From Comamonas antarctica (lineage in GTDB: Bacteria > Pseudomonadota > Gammaproteobacteria > Burkholderiales > Burkholderiaceae_C), in contig NZ_CP054841.1 in NCBI RefSeq assembly GCF_013363755.1, positions 558,001 to 622,000 of the forward strand: 64,000 bases of DNA, written 5' to 3'. Each line of letters starts with the position of its first letter. The first letter of the stretch is position 1. A program made the translations under genes and the position numbers. Positions 24,830-35,107 of this stretch are shown here, one piece after another. The notes under the pieces were generated by a model. The model did not search any database. It was not told the DNA's origin and saw only the letters and a program-made list of their open reading frames with translations.

Positions 24830-25321
24830 ATGAGCACAGAACAACAAGCCACCGACTGGAATGCCTGGAGCCGCGAGGCCGTGGAGGCCATGGTGGCCGG
24901 CAATGCCCGCTGGCAGAGCGAGTTCGGTCTGCAAGGATCGCCCAAGTACCACTGGGACCTGGAAAGCGCCACATTGACGTTCGAAGGCACGCTGGGCCAG
25001 GTGCTGGCCACTGTATGCCTGGTGGGCACGACCAGTGCCAGCGAAGGCAGCTTTGTCTGGAGCTGGGCCAACGAGGCCATTCCACGCCAGCATGGCGCGG
25101 CGCTGGAGGTGGTGCATGACTTCGGCCGCGAAAACCAGCTGGCGCTGCTGACCACGCCGCGCATCCAGGGCGGGCGTCCCGAGGCCACCGAGTGCCTGTG
25201 CATCGCCGGCCGCCTGCAGCGCGCCGTCGGCACCTTCATCGACCAGCAAGGCGACGTGACGCTGTACTTCACGCTGCTGCACCTGCGCATGGCGCCGGCC
25301 CAGGGCGAGTGGCTGCACTGA
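24830..25321 (+). CDS. DUF6882-like protein
   Basis: A 163-residue protein with KYHWDLESATLTFEG, SFVWSWANEAIPRQ and a YFTLLHLRM end, the layout of the DUF6882 family, whose role is unknown. No signal peptide. The start is uncertain: ATG 24830 (MSTEQQATDW) has GGA about 8 bases upstream; ATG 24815 is in frame. The 187 bp upstream are unusual: a G-rich block and an AT-rich block (TAGCCGCTAAAATTTTTCGC) that probably hold the promoters for both divergent genes. Confidence 0.75.
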   Translation: MSTEQQATDWNAWSREAVEAMVAGNARWQSEFGLQGSPKYHWDLESATLTFEGTLGQVLATVCLVGTTSASEGSFVWSWANEAIPRQHGAALEVVHDFGRENQLALLTTPRIQGGRPEATECLCIAGRLQRAVGTFIDQQGDVTLYFTLLHLRMAPAQGEWLH

Positions 25322-25338
25322 ACCCGCGCTGATCGCTG

Positions 25339-26031
25339 TCAGGACCCCATCACTACCGGCCCGCCCTTTTGCAGCGCGCGCTGGTAGGCGGGCCGCTGCT
25401 GCATGCGCTCGCGATACGCCAGCAGATGCGGCCAGCCGGCGACATTGCCGCCGCGCGCCAGCGCCGCCTCGACCGCAAAGCTCATCTGGAAATCGGCCAT
25501 GGTGAGGTGCTCGCCCGCGAACCAGCGCTGCTGCGCCAGATGTGCGTCCATGAACGCCAGCGCGGTCTGCACATTCGGATCGATGAGCTTTTGCGCGACC
25601 GTGGCGCACAGCGCGCGCGCCACCGGGCGCACGAAAAAAGGCATGGGCTGGTGCGGGATGGTGCTGAACACCAGTTTCATGACCAGCCAGTTCATCAGCG
25701 AGCCTTCGGCGTAATGCATCCAGAAGCGGCACTGCCGGTATTCTGGCGTGCCGCGCGCCGGCTCGAGATGCGCCAGTTCGGCAGGCGCCTGCGCCGCATG
25801 GCACTCGGCCAGGTACTCGATGATGGCGCCCGACTCGGCCACCACGGTGCTGCCGTCAGTGATCACCGGCGACTTGCCCAGCGGATGAATCGCCTTGAGC
25901 TCGGGCGGCGCCAGGCGGGTTTTCGGATCGCGCCGGTAGCGCTTGAGTTCATAGGGCACGCCCAGCTCTTCGAGCAGCCACAGGACGCGTTGCGAGCGCG
26001 AGGTTTCAAGATGGTGCACGGTCAACGTCAT
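25339..26031 (-). CDS. glutathione S-transferase
   Basis: A 230-residue GST with an N-terminal thioredoxin-like domain (1 to about 80: TSRSQRVLWLLEELGVPYEL, NPLGKSP-like HPLGKSPVITDG, ESGAIIEYL) and a helical C-terminal domain. Ser12 (SRSQR) is the likely glutathione-activating residue. It conjugates or reduces xenobiotics in the cytosol. A second GST of the same subfamily lies at 61673. It is convergent with the DUF6882 gene, 17 bp apart. Confidence 0.93.
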   Translation of the reverse strand: MTLTVHHLETSRSQRVLWLLEELGVPYELKRYRRDPKTRLAPPELKAIHPLGKSPVITDGSTVVAESGAIIEYLAECHAAQAPAELAHLEPARGTPEYRQCRFWMHYAEGSLMNWLVMKLVFSTIPHQPMPFFVRPVARALCATVAQKLIDPNVQTALAFMDAHLAQQRWFAGEHLTMADFQMSFAVEAALARGGNVAGWPHLLAYRERMQQRPAYQRALQKGGPVVMGS

Positions 26032-26130
26032 CGGGGTCTCCTCGGGTGATGGGCCAGTTTAGCCAACCGCACCGCTCGCCGCTTGCGGCGGGCACCAGCA
26101 CCGTCGAGCGCCGCGCGCAGGCCGGATCCG

Positions 26131-26583
26131 CTATGACCTGCCGATCAGCAGCGAAACCACCCCGGCCGCAATCAGCGGCCCGACCGGCACGCCGCGGAAG
26201 AACGCCACGCCCAGGATCGTGCCGACCATCAGCCCGGCCACCACGCCCGGCTGCGCCGACATCAGCGTCACGCCGCGCCCGCCCAGCCACGCCACGAAAA
26301 TGCCCACCAGGATCGCCACGCCCGACTTCCAGTGGGTGAAGGATTTGAGCAGGTCCATCGCCGGAATCTTGCCGCTGGCAATCGGCACCATCACCGCCAC
26401 CATCAGCAGGAAGATGCCGATATTGAGGCCATGCTTTTGCAGCCACGGAAAATACAGTGCCAGCGGCGAGACGCGGATCACGATCAGCACCACCATGGCG
26501 GCCGCCACGGTGTAATTGCCGGCAAACATGCTGAGCCCAGCCAGGGCCAGGAGAATGAGGACGATGGGTTCGAACAGAGACAT
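26131..26583 (-). CDS. DUF441 (UPF0756) family membrane protein
   Basis: A 150-residue protein made almost wholly of hydrophobic segments (about 4-22, 25-45, 55-73, 82-102, 112-145), four or five membrane helices. The layout [17 protein letters not shown] and LPIASGK-like [14 protein letters not shown] identifies DUF441. Function is unknown. ATG 26583. It is the last ordinary gene before the low-GC restriction-modification segment. Confidence 0.9.
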   Translation of the reverse strand: MSLFEPIVLILLALAGLSMFAGNYTVAAAMVVLIVIRVSPLALYFPWLQKHGLNIGIFLLMVAVMVPIASGKIPAMDLLKSFTHWKSGVAILVGIFVAWLGGRGVTLMSAQPGVVAGLMVGTILGVAFFRGVPVGPLIAAGVVSLLIGRS

Positions 26584-27289
26584 GACAGGACCGGGTGCCA
26601 GTGCAGGGACGGGTCGTTCAGTGGAAACCCGGATTTTGGCATTCCTGGCTGGAGCTTGGATTCCAGCGGGCAAAACTTTGGCTCGATGTTGAGCGGATGG
26701 GTCGATTCAGGGGTGAGGTTCTGCAACAGGCTTCCATGTCGGGCTAGCGCTGCGTACAACGAGCTATTACTTACGTCCAATGCGCGGGCAATGAGTGGTG
26801 TTGCCAGCTTGATGGTTGAGTGCATAGAAGCATTGGGTAGACCACTGGACCTGCGGCCGGTGGCGAGGTCGGCTTTGCAGCGATTACAGCCAGTCGCACA
26901 ACAGCGCCGTTCTAAGGTAGATCAAAGTTGCTTTTGTCAGGCGTGTAGAGTGCGTTCGGCATTTAAAGCCGCCGCCATGGTATTCCTGCCGCTGTTGCAT
27001 GTCATTGGCGCCAATCTGCAAGCTGACGATGATTCGTAGCGGAACGGCAGCGGTGAACTATCTGCCGCTGCGCACAGTCAGGTGCGATGCATGCAGATCC
27101 CGCATTGGGTGGTCGGTTCGGATGGCAATGCAGATATCCCTGCACAGATTTTTGAGCTCGGAGTCTGGCAACAGTTCGGGCTCTGTTCTTTGTAGGCCTG
27201 CGCTGTGCATCGGTTCGGAAATTCACCCCATAAGCCCGTGCAATACTCGCCCTCGTAGGGTTGAAACCCCAAGCCCACGTTCGTAATAC
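26584..27289. other. 706-bp segment without a convincing gene, left flank of the hsd operon
   Basis: Lower GC than the surroundings and no ORF with family character. On the minus strand, 26700-26825 encodes a short stretch TPLIARALDVSNSSLYAALA that looks like a helix-turn-helix end and then loses sense, possibly the remnant of a regulator or recombinase. The last 60 bases must contain the hsdM promoter and ribosome binding site, but no clear Shine-Dalgarno sequence is visible. Confidence 0.5.
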
Positions 27290-29614
27290 ATGACCCAAGA
27301 AACCAATAACCTCGCCGCTGACCTTTGGGCGCTGGCCGATCTGCTGCGCGGCGACTTCAAGCAAAGCCAATATGGCCGCGTCATCCTGCCCTTTGCGCTG
27401 CTGCGCCGCTTGGAGTGTGTGCTGGAAAGCAGCAAGCCCGCTGTGCTGGCCGAAGCCGCCAAGGTCGAGAAGATGGCGATTGCCGAAGAGGCCAAGGAAA
27501 AGCTGCTCCGGCGCGCCTCTGGCGGGCTGTCTTTTTTCAACACCTCGCCTATGGACCTCAGCACCCTCGGTGAGTCGGGCATCAAAGCCAATCTGGAACG
27601 CTACATCCAGTGCTTTTCCAAAGACGCCCGCGAGATTTTTGATCACTTCAAGTTTTCTGAATTCGTTAGTCTGCTGAACGACGCCAACCTGCTCTACAAA
27701 GTGGTGCAAAAAGTCCGCACCATGGATCTGCACCCCAAGGTCGTTTCCAACCACGACATGGGGCTGGTGTTTGAAGAGCTGATCCGCAAGTTTGCCGAAA
27801 GCTCCAACGAGACGGCGGGCGAGCACTTCACCCCGCGTGACATCGTGCGCCTCACCACCTCGCTGGTATTCATGGAAGACGATGAAGCCCTCACCAAGCC
27901 CGGCATCATCCGCACCATTTACGACCCCACAGCGGGAACGGGCGGCTTTCTCTCGGCGGGCATGGAATATGTGCACGAGCTGAACCCACAGGCCGTGATG
28001 CGCGCCTTTGGCCAGGAGCTGAACCCCGAGAGCTACGCCATCTGCAAGGCTGACATGCTTATCAAGGGGCAGGATGTCAGCAACATCAAGCTCGGCAACA
28101 CGCTCTCCAACGACCACCTCTACGCCAGCAAGTTCGATTACATGCTCTCCAACCCGCCCTTTGGCGTGGACTGGAAAAAGATCGAAGGCGACATTACCGA
28201 CGAACACACCCTCAAAGGCTTTGACGGCCGTTTTGGCCCCGGCCTGCCGCGGGTGTCCGATGGATCGCTGCTGTTTTTGCTGCATCTCATCAGCAAACTG
28301 CGCGATGTGAAGGACGGCGGCTCACGCATCGGCATCATCCTCAATGGCTCGCCGCTGTTCACTGGTGGCGCAGGCTCGGGCGAATCCGAAATCCGGCGCC
28401 ATATTCTGGAAAGCGATCTGCTCGAAGCCATCGTCGCCCTGCCCACCGACATGTTCTACAACACCGGCATTGCCACCTATGTGTGGGTGCTGTCGAACAA
28501 AAAGCCTGCTGAGCGCAAAGGCAAGGTGCAGCTCATCAACGGCGCCAACCTCTGCGGCAAGATGCGCAAATCGCTGGGCAGCAAGCGCAATGTGATGGAC
28601 GAGGCCGACATTGCCACCATCACCCGTTGCTTTGGCAGGTTTGAGGTGATCGAGACGCAGGCGCTCAACAAACTGGCGGAAGCCAAAAGCAACCGGGGCC
28701 GCCAAGCCGCCAACCCCAAGCCCGAAGGCGTCAAAACCTTTGCCAGCAAAATTTTTGCCACGCACGAGTTTGGCTACCGCCGCATCACCATCGAGCGCCC
28801 CCTGCGCCTGTCGTGGCAGTTCAGCGATGAACGCATTGCCTGCCTGCGCTTTGAGTCTGGCGCGCTGAATGCAGCCATGCAGTGGGTCTACGCCGAGTAC
28901 GGCCAGCCCTACTGGCAAGACGCTGCCGACTGCGACCTCTACGGCCAGCTGGACGACTACGCCGAAGAAATACGCGCCCACCTCAAGCGCCACTTTGCCG
29001 ACCTCAAGGAAAAGCAGATCAAAGACCTGCTCGACGCCCGCACCTGGCTGGCACAAAAGGCGCTGTTGCTCAAGGCCCGCGCCCTGCAAAGCGCAATCGG
29101 CAGCGCCCAGCACGACGACTTCAATGCCTATAACGAAGCCATCAAGGGCGCCAGCAAAAAGGCAGGCATCACGCTCGATGCCAAAGAGAAAAAGCAGATC
29201 GCCGATGCCGTGAGCTGGAAGAGCCCAACCGCTGAAAAGGTGGTCAAGAAGGTGCATAAAGGCAAAGCCCATCCGCTCTACGGCCTGTTCGCCGTGAACC
29301 AGGAGGTCATCGAATACCAGGCCGATGGCGAGCTGCGCGATTTTGAAAACGTGGCCCTGGACCCCAGTCGCACCGTGAGCGAGAGCGTAGAGGCCTACTT
29401 CATCGCCGAAGTGCAGCCCCATGTGCCCGATGCGTGGATAGACGCCAGCAAGCGCGACGCCAAAGATGGCGAGATCGGTATCGTCGGCTATGAAATTCCG
29501 TTCAACCGCCACTTTTACCAGTACCAGCCGCCACGGCCGTTGGAAGAGATAGATGCCGACTTGGACGCCGTGAGCGCCGAGATCATGGCGCTGCTGCGTG
29601 AGGTGCATTCGTGA
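27290..29614 (+). CDS. hsdM: type I restriction-modification DNA methyltransferase subunit (HsdM)
   Basis: A 774-residue N6-adenine methyltransferase. The N-terminal HsdM helical domain (1 to about 150) is followed by the SAM site DPTAGTGGF (212-220) and the catalytic NPPF (288-291). The protein is longer than the usual 500-530 residues because of a helical C-terminal extension rich in Lys and Ala (about 530-770), a known HsdM variant. With HsdS it methylates the recognition site; with HsdR added it restricts unmodified DNA. The stop overlaps the HsdS start (GTGA). Confidence 0.96.
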   Translation: MTQETNNLAADLWALADLLRGDFKQSQYGRVILPFALLRRLECVLESSKPAVLAEAAKVEKMAIAEEAKEKLLRRASGGLSFFNTSPMDLSTLGESGIKANLERYIQCFSKDAREIFDHFKFSEFVSLLNDANLLYKVVQKVRTMDLHPKVVSNHDMGLVFEELIRKFAESSNETAGEHFTPRDIVRLTTSLVFMEDDEALTKPGIIRTIYDPTAGTGGFLSAGMEYVHELNPQAVMRAFGQELNPESYAICKADMLIKGQDVSNIKLGNTLSNDHLYASKFDYMLSNPPFGVDWKKIEGDITDEHTLKGFDGRFGPGLPRVSDGSLLFLLHLISKLRDVKDGGSRIGIILNGSPLFTGGAGSGESEIRRHILESDLLEAIVALPTDMFYNTGIATYVWVLSNKKPAERKGKVQLINGANLCGKMRKSLGSKRNVMDEADIATITRCFGRFEVIETQALNKLAEAKSNRGRQAANPKPEGVKTFASKIFATHEFGYRRITIERPLRLSWQFSDERIACLRFESGALNAAMQWVYAEYGQPYWQDAADCDLYGQLDDYAEEIRAHLKRHFADLKEKQIKDLLDARTWLAQKALLLKARALQSAIGSAQHDDFNAYNEAIKGASKKAGITLDAKEKKQIADAVSWKSPTAEKVVKKVHKGKAHPLYGLFAVNQEVIEYQADGELRDFENVALDPSRTVSESVEAYFIAEVQPHVPDAWIDASKRDAKDGEIGIVGYEIPFNRHFYQYQPPRPLEEIDADLDAVSAEIMALLREVHS

Positions 29615-30951
29615 ATCGGTACAAGGCTTATCCGGAGTATGAAAAATCAAAACTCCAATGGGCAGACAGAACACCAAAGCACTGGAATTCTGTACATCTT
29701 CGCTGGATTGCAAAACTATATGCCGGAGGTACGCCATCCAAGGCTATTGAGGAGTATTGGGAAAATGGGTCAGTTCCTTGGATTAATTCTGGCGAAGTAA
29801 ATCAAGGCCTAATTTCGGAAGTATCAACCTACATTACAGAAGCTGCCTACAAAAACAGCAGTGCGAAATGGATTCCTAAAAATGCACTGGTGATGGCGCT
29901 TGCGGGGCAGGGAAAAACGAAAGGAATGATTGCGCAGCTTGCAATAGATGCAACATGCAATCAGTCTATGGCTGCCATCGTTTCTCAAGACTTACAGAGT
30001 TCACGTTATTTATTCTGGTGGTTGCACTCAAACTACCAGAACATCAGAAACATGGCCGGAGGCGACCTTCGAGATGGCCTAAATTTAGAGTTATTGGGCG
30101 ATATAGGTTGTCCGATTCCAAATGTAGAAGAACAGTTGTCCATCGCCGCCTTCCTCGACCACGAAACGGCGAAGATTGATGCCTTGATCGAGAAGCAGCA
30201 GTGGTTGATTGAGTTGCTCAAGGAAAAGCGCCAAGCCGTCATCAGCCACGCCGTCACCAAAGGCCTCAACCCCAACGCCCCGATGAAAGACTCTGGCGTG
30301 GAGTGGCTAGGTGAAGTGCCTGCGCATTGGGGAATGACAAAATTTCACTATAAGATTGACTTACTCGAAGGGCCGGGGATTTTGGCGAATGACTTTCACG
30401 ATGAGGGCGTGCCTCTATTGCGCATACAAAATGTGAAAGATAAGTTTGTAAGTAGAGACTACAAAACCTATCTATCCCCATCTAAAGTTCGAGCAAAGTG
30501 GGAGCACTTCCGAGTCGCGCAAGGCGATTTAATTATTAGCTGTAGTGCAACCACTGGTCTCGTATCTGAGGTTGGGGAAGACACAGTTGGGGCTGTCCCT
30601 TACACCGGCTTGATAAGACTGCGTCCACAAGTTAAGGCTTCCATCACCAAAGAATTCATTCGCTGTCTTGTTCAATCAGACCTTTTCTTTGAGCAAATAA
30701 AGCTACTCCAGTCAGGATCAACGATTCAGCATTTCGGGCCATACCATCTGCAGCAGATGCACATCACATTGCCTGCGCTTACTGAGCAAAATGAAATTGC
30801 AAAAGCCGTCAAAGAAAAAACAGCTCGTCTCGACAAACTAATTTCTATTGCAGATCAGCAAATTGAGCTCATGCAAGAACGCCGCACCGCTCTAATCTCC
30901 GCCGCCGTCACCGGCAAGATCGATGTGCGCGACTGGCAAGCCGCCGCCTGA
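29611..30951 (+). CDS. hsdS: type I restriction-modification specificity subunit (HsdS)
   Basis: A 446-residue protein with two target recognition domains (about 20-165 and 235-375). Each is followed by a conserved coiled-coil spacer: [16 protein letters not shown] (about 181-196) and [20 protein letters not shown] near the end. Each TRD reads one half of a bipartite DNA site, which cannot be predicted here. GTG start overlapping the hsdM stop. The TRDs are markedly richer in A and T than the spacers and than hsdM or hsdR, as expected where domains are exchanged between strains. Confidence 0.95.
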   Translation: MNRYKAYPEYEKSKLQWADRTPKHWNSVHLRWIAKLYAGGTPSKAIEEYWENGSVPWINSGEVNQGLISEVSTYITEAAYKNSSAKWIPKNALVMALAGQGKTKGMIAQLAIDATCNQSMAAIVSQDLQSSRYLFWWLHSNYQNIRNMAGGDLRDGLNLELLGDIGCPIPNVEEQLSIAAFLDHETAKIDALIEKQQWLIELLKEKRQAVISHAVTKGLNPNAPMKDSGVEWLGEVPAHWGMTKFHYKIDLLEGPGILANDFHDEGVPLLRIQNVKDKFVSRDYKTYLSPSKVRAKWEHFRVAQGDLIISCSATTGLVSEVGEDTVGAVPYTGLIRLRPQVKASITKEFIRCLVQSDLFFEQIKLLQSGSTIQHFGPYHLQQMHITLPALTEQNEIAKAVKEKTARLDKLISIADQQIELMQERRTALISAAVTGKIDVRDWQAAA

Positions 30952-30986
30952 CGGCCTTCATCCACACAGCCCCACCTCTCCCGACC

Positions 30987-33900
30987 ATGAGCGACCCAGC
31001 CACCGAACGCATTTTTCAAGACGACATCATTCGCCAGTTGCTTGCCAATAGCTGGTTGCTCGGCTCGCCGGAAAAGTACAACCGCGAACTGGCCCTGTAC
31101 CCCGAGGATGCGCTGGGCTTTGTGCAAGAGACGCAAGATGCACAGTGGCAAAGGTTTTGCGCCAACCACCCCAAAGATGCGGAGCAGAAGTTTTTGCAAC
31201 TGATTGCCACGCAACTGGGCAAGGCCGACCCCAACGCCACGCACAAAGACAGCCGCACCTTTGGCACGCTGGGGGTGCTGCGCCACGAGTTGCGTGACCG
31301 CAATGCGCGCTTGTCGCTGTGCCAGTTCAAGCCCGAGCACGACTTGAACCCGGACACGCTGGCCCGCTACGCCAAAAATCGCCTGCGCGTGGTGCCCGAG
31401 CTAGTGTACAGCCCGTGGTGTACCGATGCCTGTTTCGCGGCGACCGGTACAAAGGCCAAGGCGTGGCGCATTGACCTGGCGCTGTTCGTCAACGGCGTGC
31501 CGGTGGCCACGCTGGAGCTAAAGAGCGAGTTCAAGCAGGCGGTGGACCGCGCTGTGCGGCAGTACAAAACCACGCGCCTGCCTGTGGACCCCGTGGCGCG
31601 AAAGCCGGAGCCGCTGCTGACTTTTAAACGCGGCGCGCTGGTGCACTTTGCGGTGAGCCAGTACGAGGTGCACATGGCCACCAAGCTGGAGGGGGAGAGC
31701 ACGTACTTTCTGCCCTTTAACAAAGGCACGGCGGACGGCGGCGCGGGCAACGATGTGCCGCAGGATATTAGCCGCTACGCCACGGATTACCTGTGGAACG
31801 AGGTGCTCCTGCCGGACAACCTGCTCAACATCCTGGCCCGCTTTGTGCACTTGCAAATTGAGGACAAGGAAGACTGGGAAGGCCGCAAGTACAAGAAGGA
31901 AAGCCTGATCTTCCCCCGCTACCACCAGTGGGACGTGGTCGGCAAGCTGCTGGCGGCGGCGCGCAGCGAGGGGCCGGGACAGAAGTACCTGATTCAGCAC
32001 AGCGCGGGATCGGGCAAGTCCAACTCCATTGCCTGGGTGGCGCATCAGCTCTCGGCGCTGTACAAGGCAGACGGCAAAAAGCAGTTTGACTCGGTGATTG
32101 TGGTGACCGACCGCACGGTGCTCGATGCGCAGTTGCAAGACACCATCTACCAGTTTGAGCACACCGATGGCGTGGTGGGGCGCATCAACAACAAAGAGGG
32201 CGATGGCTCCAAGTCTGAAAAGCTGGCGGCCGCTTTGGAAGCGGCCCAGCCCATCATCATCGTCACCATTCAGACCTTTCCGTTTGTGTTGAAGGCAATT
32301 GAAAACAGCGTGAGCCTGAAACAGCGCTGCTACGCCATCATTGCCGACGAGGCGCATTCGTCGCAAAGCGGCTCCACGGCGCGGCAGCTCAAAGAGGTGC
32401 TGATGAAGGAAGCCGGTGAAGCGGGAGATGAGGCTGCCGAACTGGATAGCGACGACTTCATTGCCGCCACGGTGGCGTCGCGCCGCGCATCGGGCAATCT
32501 GAGCTACTTTGCCTTTACCGCCACGCCCAAGGCCAAGACGCTGGAGCTGTTTGGCCGCGTGCCGCGCCCGGACGAGGTGCCTTCCGCCACCAACAAGCCA
32601 GCGGCGTTCCATGTGTACAGCATGCGGCAGGCGATTGAGGAGGGCTTCATCCTCGACGTGTTGAAGAACTACACCAACTACAAGGTGGCTTACAAGCTGG
32701 CCCTGAAGGTGCAGGACGCCGATGCAGAGGTGGAAAGCAAGCGCGCCAAGGTCAAGCTGAACCAATGGGTGCGCCTGCATGATCACAACATTGCCCAGAA
32801 GGTGATGGTGATTGTGGAGCACTTTAAGGACAACGTGATGGGCTTGCTCGGCGGGCAGGCCAAGGCCATGGTGGTGACCAGCTCGCGCAAGGAGGCGGTG
32901 CGCTACAAGCAGTGTTTCGATAAGTACATATCGGAGAAGGACTACCAGAAGATTCACGCCATGGTGGCGTTTTCGGGTGAGGTGGAGTTCACCGACAAAG
33001 ACCTGGCTGCGGCGGCCCAGATCGGCGAGAAGTTCACCGAGACGAATATGAACCCGAACCTCAAGGGCCGCGATATGCGCAAGGCTTTCGATTCGGACGA
33101 CTACCAGGTGATGATCGTCGCCAACAAGTTTCAGACGGGATTTGATCAGCCCAAGCTGTGCGCTATGTATGTGGACAAGAAGCTGGTCGGGGTGGAGTGT
33201 GTGCAAACCTTGTCGCGCCTGAACCGCACCTACCCGAACAAGGCCGAGACGGGCACCTATGTGCTGGATTTCTTCAACGAACCGGATGAGATTCTGGGGG
33301 CCTTTCAGCCCTACTTCCAGACGGCCGAGTTGTTGAATGTGTCCGACCCCAACCTGATCTTTGTGCTGCAAGACAAGCTGCGTGCGGGTGGCATTTTTAC
33401 GCGGCAGGAAGTGGAGCAGTTCTGCGCGGCGTTTTATGTGAAGAACAAAAGCAACGCGGCGATTGCCAATATCTGCAAGCCGGCGGTGCAACGTTGGCAG
33501 CTGCGTTACAAATCGGCGATGGAGTCTTTCAAGATCGCCAAGGAGATGTTTGAGCGCACCCAGAAGACGGGCGATGCGGTGCTGATTGCGAACGCCGAGA
33601 AAAGCCTGAAGGAGTGCCAGAAGGAAAAAGACGCGCTGGAAATCTTCAAGAAAGACTTGGGCACGTTTGTGCGCTTTTACGAGTTCATGTCGCAGATCGT
33701 GGATTACGACGACACCGACCTGGAAAAGCTGAGCCTGTACGCGCGCAACCTGCGGCCCATGTTGCGTGAAACTTTGCTTGACGAAGACGACATCGACCTG
33801 GGCAACGTGGTGCTGAGCCACTACCGCGTGGCCAAGATACGCCAGCAGGATCTGGTGCTCAAAGAAAATAGCGCTGAGTTCAAGCTAGTGCCCGGTGAAG

Positions 33901-34310
33901 GCTTGGGCACGGCCAAACCAAACGACAAGACGGAAGAGCTTCTGTCGCAGATCATCAGCCGTCTCAATGAGGTGTTTGTGACCGACCAGCTCACCGACAA
34001 GGACATGGTGAACTACGCCTATACGATCCGCGACAAGGTGGGTGAAAACGTCAAGGTGATGAAGCAGATCGAGAACAATTCGCCCGAACAGGCCATGCTG
34101 GGCGACTTCTCCAAGGCAATAGACGATGCCATCATGGACAGCAGTGAAGCCCACCAGAACCAGATGATGCAGTTGCTGGCCGATCCGAGCAAGGCAGCCA
34201 ACTTTGCGCGAATAGTGTTTGATTTGCTGGTGCAGGGTAATCTCCCGATTTCCACCGTTACGAGAAGTAGAGCGGTTACGCGGGCAGGTCCAATTGCTGA
34301 TTTGGGGTAG
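30987..34310 (+). CDS. hsdR: type I restriction endonuclease/translocase subunit (HsdR)
   Basis: A 1107-residue motor-nuclease. The PD-(D/E)xK nuclease is in the N-terminal part (Asp163, then Glu177-Leu-Lys179 in ATLELKSEF). Walker A is HSAGSGKS (338-345) and the DEAH box is at 454-457, followed by helicase motifs such as SGNLSYFAFTATPK. All catalytic motifs are intact, so the enzyme should be active. It starts 35 bases after hsdS. The last about 20 residues (NLPISTVTRSRAVTRAGPI) look unlike the body of the protein and may come from a read-through into flanking DNA. Confidence 0.95.
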   Translation: MSDPATERIFQDDIIRQLLANSWLLGSPEKYNRELALYPEDALGFVQETQDAQWQRFCANHPKDAEQKFLQLIATQLGKADPNATHKDSRTFGTLGVLRHELRDRNARLSLCQFKPEHDLNPDTLARYAKNRLRVVPELVYSPWCTDACFAATGTKAKAWRIDLALFVNGVPVATLELKSEFKQAVDRAVRQYKTTRLPVDPVARKPEPLLTFKRGALVHFAVSQYEVHMATKLEGESTYFLPFNKGTADGGAGNDVPQDISRYATDYLWNEVLLPDNLLNILARFVHLQIEDKEDWEGRKYKKESLIFPRYHQWDVVGKLLAAARSEGPGQKYLIQHSAGSGKSNSIAWVAHQLSALYKADGKKQFDSVIVVTDRTVLDAQLQDTIYQFEHTDGVVGRINNKEGDGSKSEKLAAALEAAQPIIIVTIQTFPFVLKAIENSVSLKQRCYAIIADEAHSSQSGSTARQLKEVLMKEAGEAGDEAAELDSDDFIAATVASRRASGNLSYFAFTATPKAKTLELFGRVPRPDEVPSATNKPAAFHVYSMRQAIEEGFILDVLKNYTNYKVAYKLALKVQDADAEVESKRAKVKLNQWVRLHDHNIAQKVMVIVEHFKDNVMGLLGGQAKAMVVTSSRKEAVRYKQCFDKYISEKDYQKIHAMVAFSGEVEFTDKDLAAAAQIGEKFTETNMNPNLKGRDMRKAFDSDDYQVMIVANKFQTGFDQPKLCAMYVDKKLVGVECVQTLSRLNRTYPNKAETGTYVLDFFNEPDEILGAFQPYFQTAELLNVSDPNLIFVLQDKLRAGGIFTRQEVEQFCAAFYVKNKSNAAIANICKPAVQRWQLRYKSAMESFKIAKEMFERTQKTGDAVLIANAEKSLKECQKEKDALEIFKKDLGTFVRFYEFMSQIVDYDDTDLEKLSLYARNLRPMLRETLLDEDDIDLGNVVLSHYRVAKIRQQDLVLKENSAEFKLVPGEGLGTAKPNDKTEELLSQIISRLNEVFVTDQLTDKDMVNYAYTIRDKVGENVKVMKQIENNSPEQAMLGDFSKAIDDAIMDSSEAHQNQMMQLLADPSKAANFARIVFDLLVQGNLPISTVTRSRAVTRAGPIADLG

Positions 34311-34335
34311 TGCCGCCCAAGGCTATGTGGCGGCA
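34311..34335 (+). terminator. inverted repeat directly after hsdR
   Basis: Perfect 7-bp arms TGCCGCC and GGCGGCA around an 11-base loop start immediately after the hsdR stop codon. There is no T-tract, so it could be a Rho-assisted or weak terminator of the hsd operon, or an old mobile-element end. Confidence 0.4.
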
Positions 34336-35107
34336 GTCGTGATGTGTTTTCACCTTGATCTAGCGCGCCCGCTGCATGGCACGACATTGGTCACGCTGCC
34401 ATCAGCCATACCTTGCAGTAGCGCCAAGCGGGTGCCCAGCAGTTCCAGGAGTCGCGCATCGGGCCGTCGTACTGCGCACGTTGGTAAATCCGCTTGATCC
34501 CAAGCAGACTGGTGCTTACAAAAGCCACACTCAGTCCGGCTTTACTACTAGCAGCAAAATATCAAGCTAGCGACAAGTCCGTGTTATCGACAATAGAGCA
34601 CTTGGACACTGCAACCCAGCAATGAAGCTTGCTCCTGCCTTCCATCTGCATCAGTCACGCGGTAACGGGTTCAGCGGTCTGCTTCTGATCACAGCAGTCG
34701 TTCGATGCGGATGTGCGACCGGCAGCTCTCAGCCTGAAGCAACCAGTGACGCCAAAGCGAGCTATGCGTCTATGGGCGATGTCAGTGGCGTAGCTCTGCT
34801 TACCGAAATATGCTCTGCAAAGGATAAGGGATTCAGGCATATCTCGAAAAGCGGTGCTCAGGCATATCAACTGACCATGCACCGATATCAATAAGCCATC
34901 CAGCGGCTCCCGGCTGTTCGGAGTTTGCGACGCCTACAAAATTTTTGGTGAATCGCAATTCGACCTCCAGGCACCCGCAAAAGCCCAACCACCCAATTTG
35001 ACTCAGCGCTGTTGGCAACAAAGGACTGCGCAACAACGTCAACCTGAAGGTCAGTGACCTGCCAGAGCAGCCCCGAGTACCGGGCCGGACTTACCGGCCC
35101 GGCCCCC
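34336..35107. other. 772-bp stretch without a convincing gene, right flank of the hsd operon
   Basis: AT-richer than the chromosome around it. The only frame of note is 34622-34894 on the plus strand (90 codons), without a ribosome binding site or recognisable family. The segment separates the hsd operon from the convergent flavoprotein gene and reads like degraded insertion or exchange DNA. Confidence 0.5.

Noticed and set aside
34622..34894. 90-codon plus-strand frame as a lipoprotein gene
   Set aside because: No ribosome binding site, no convincing lipobox at the N-terminus and no recognisable family; kept only as part of the flank description.
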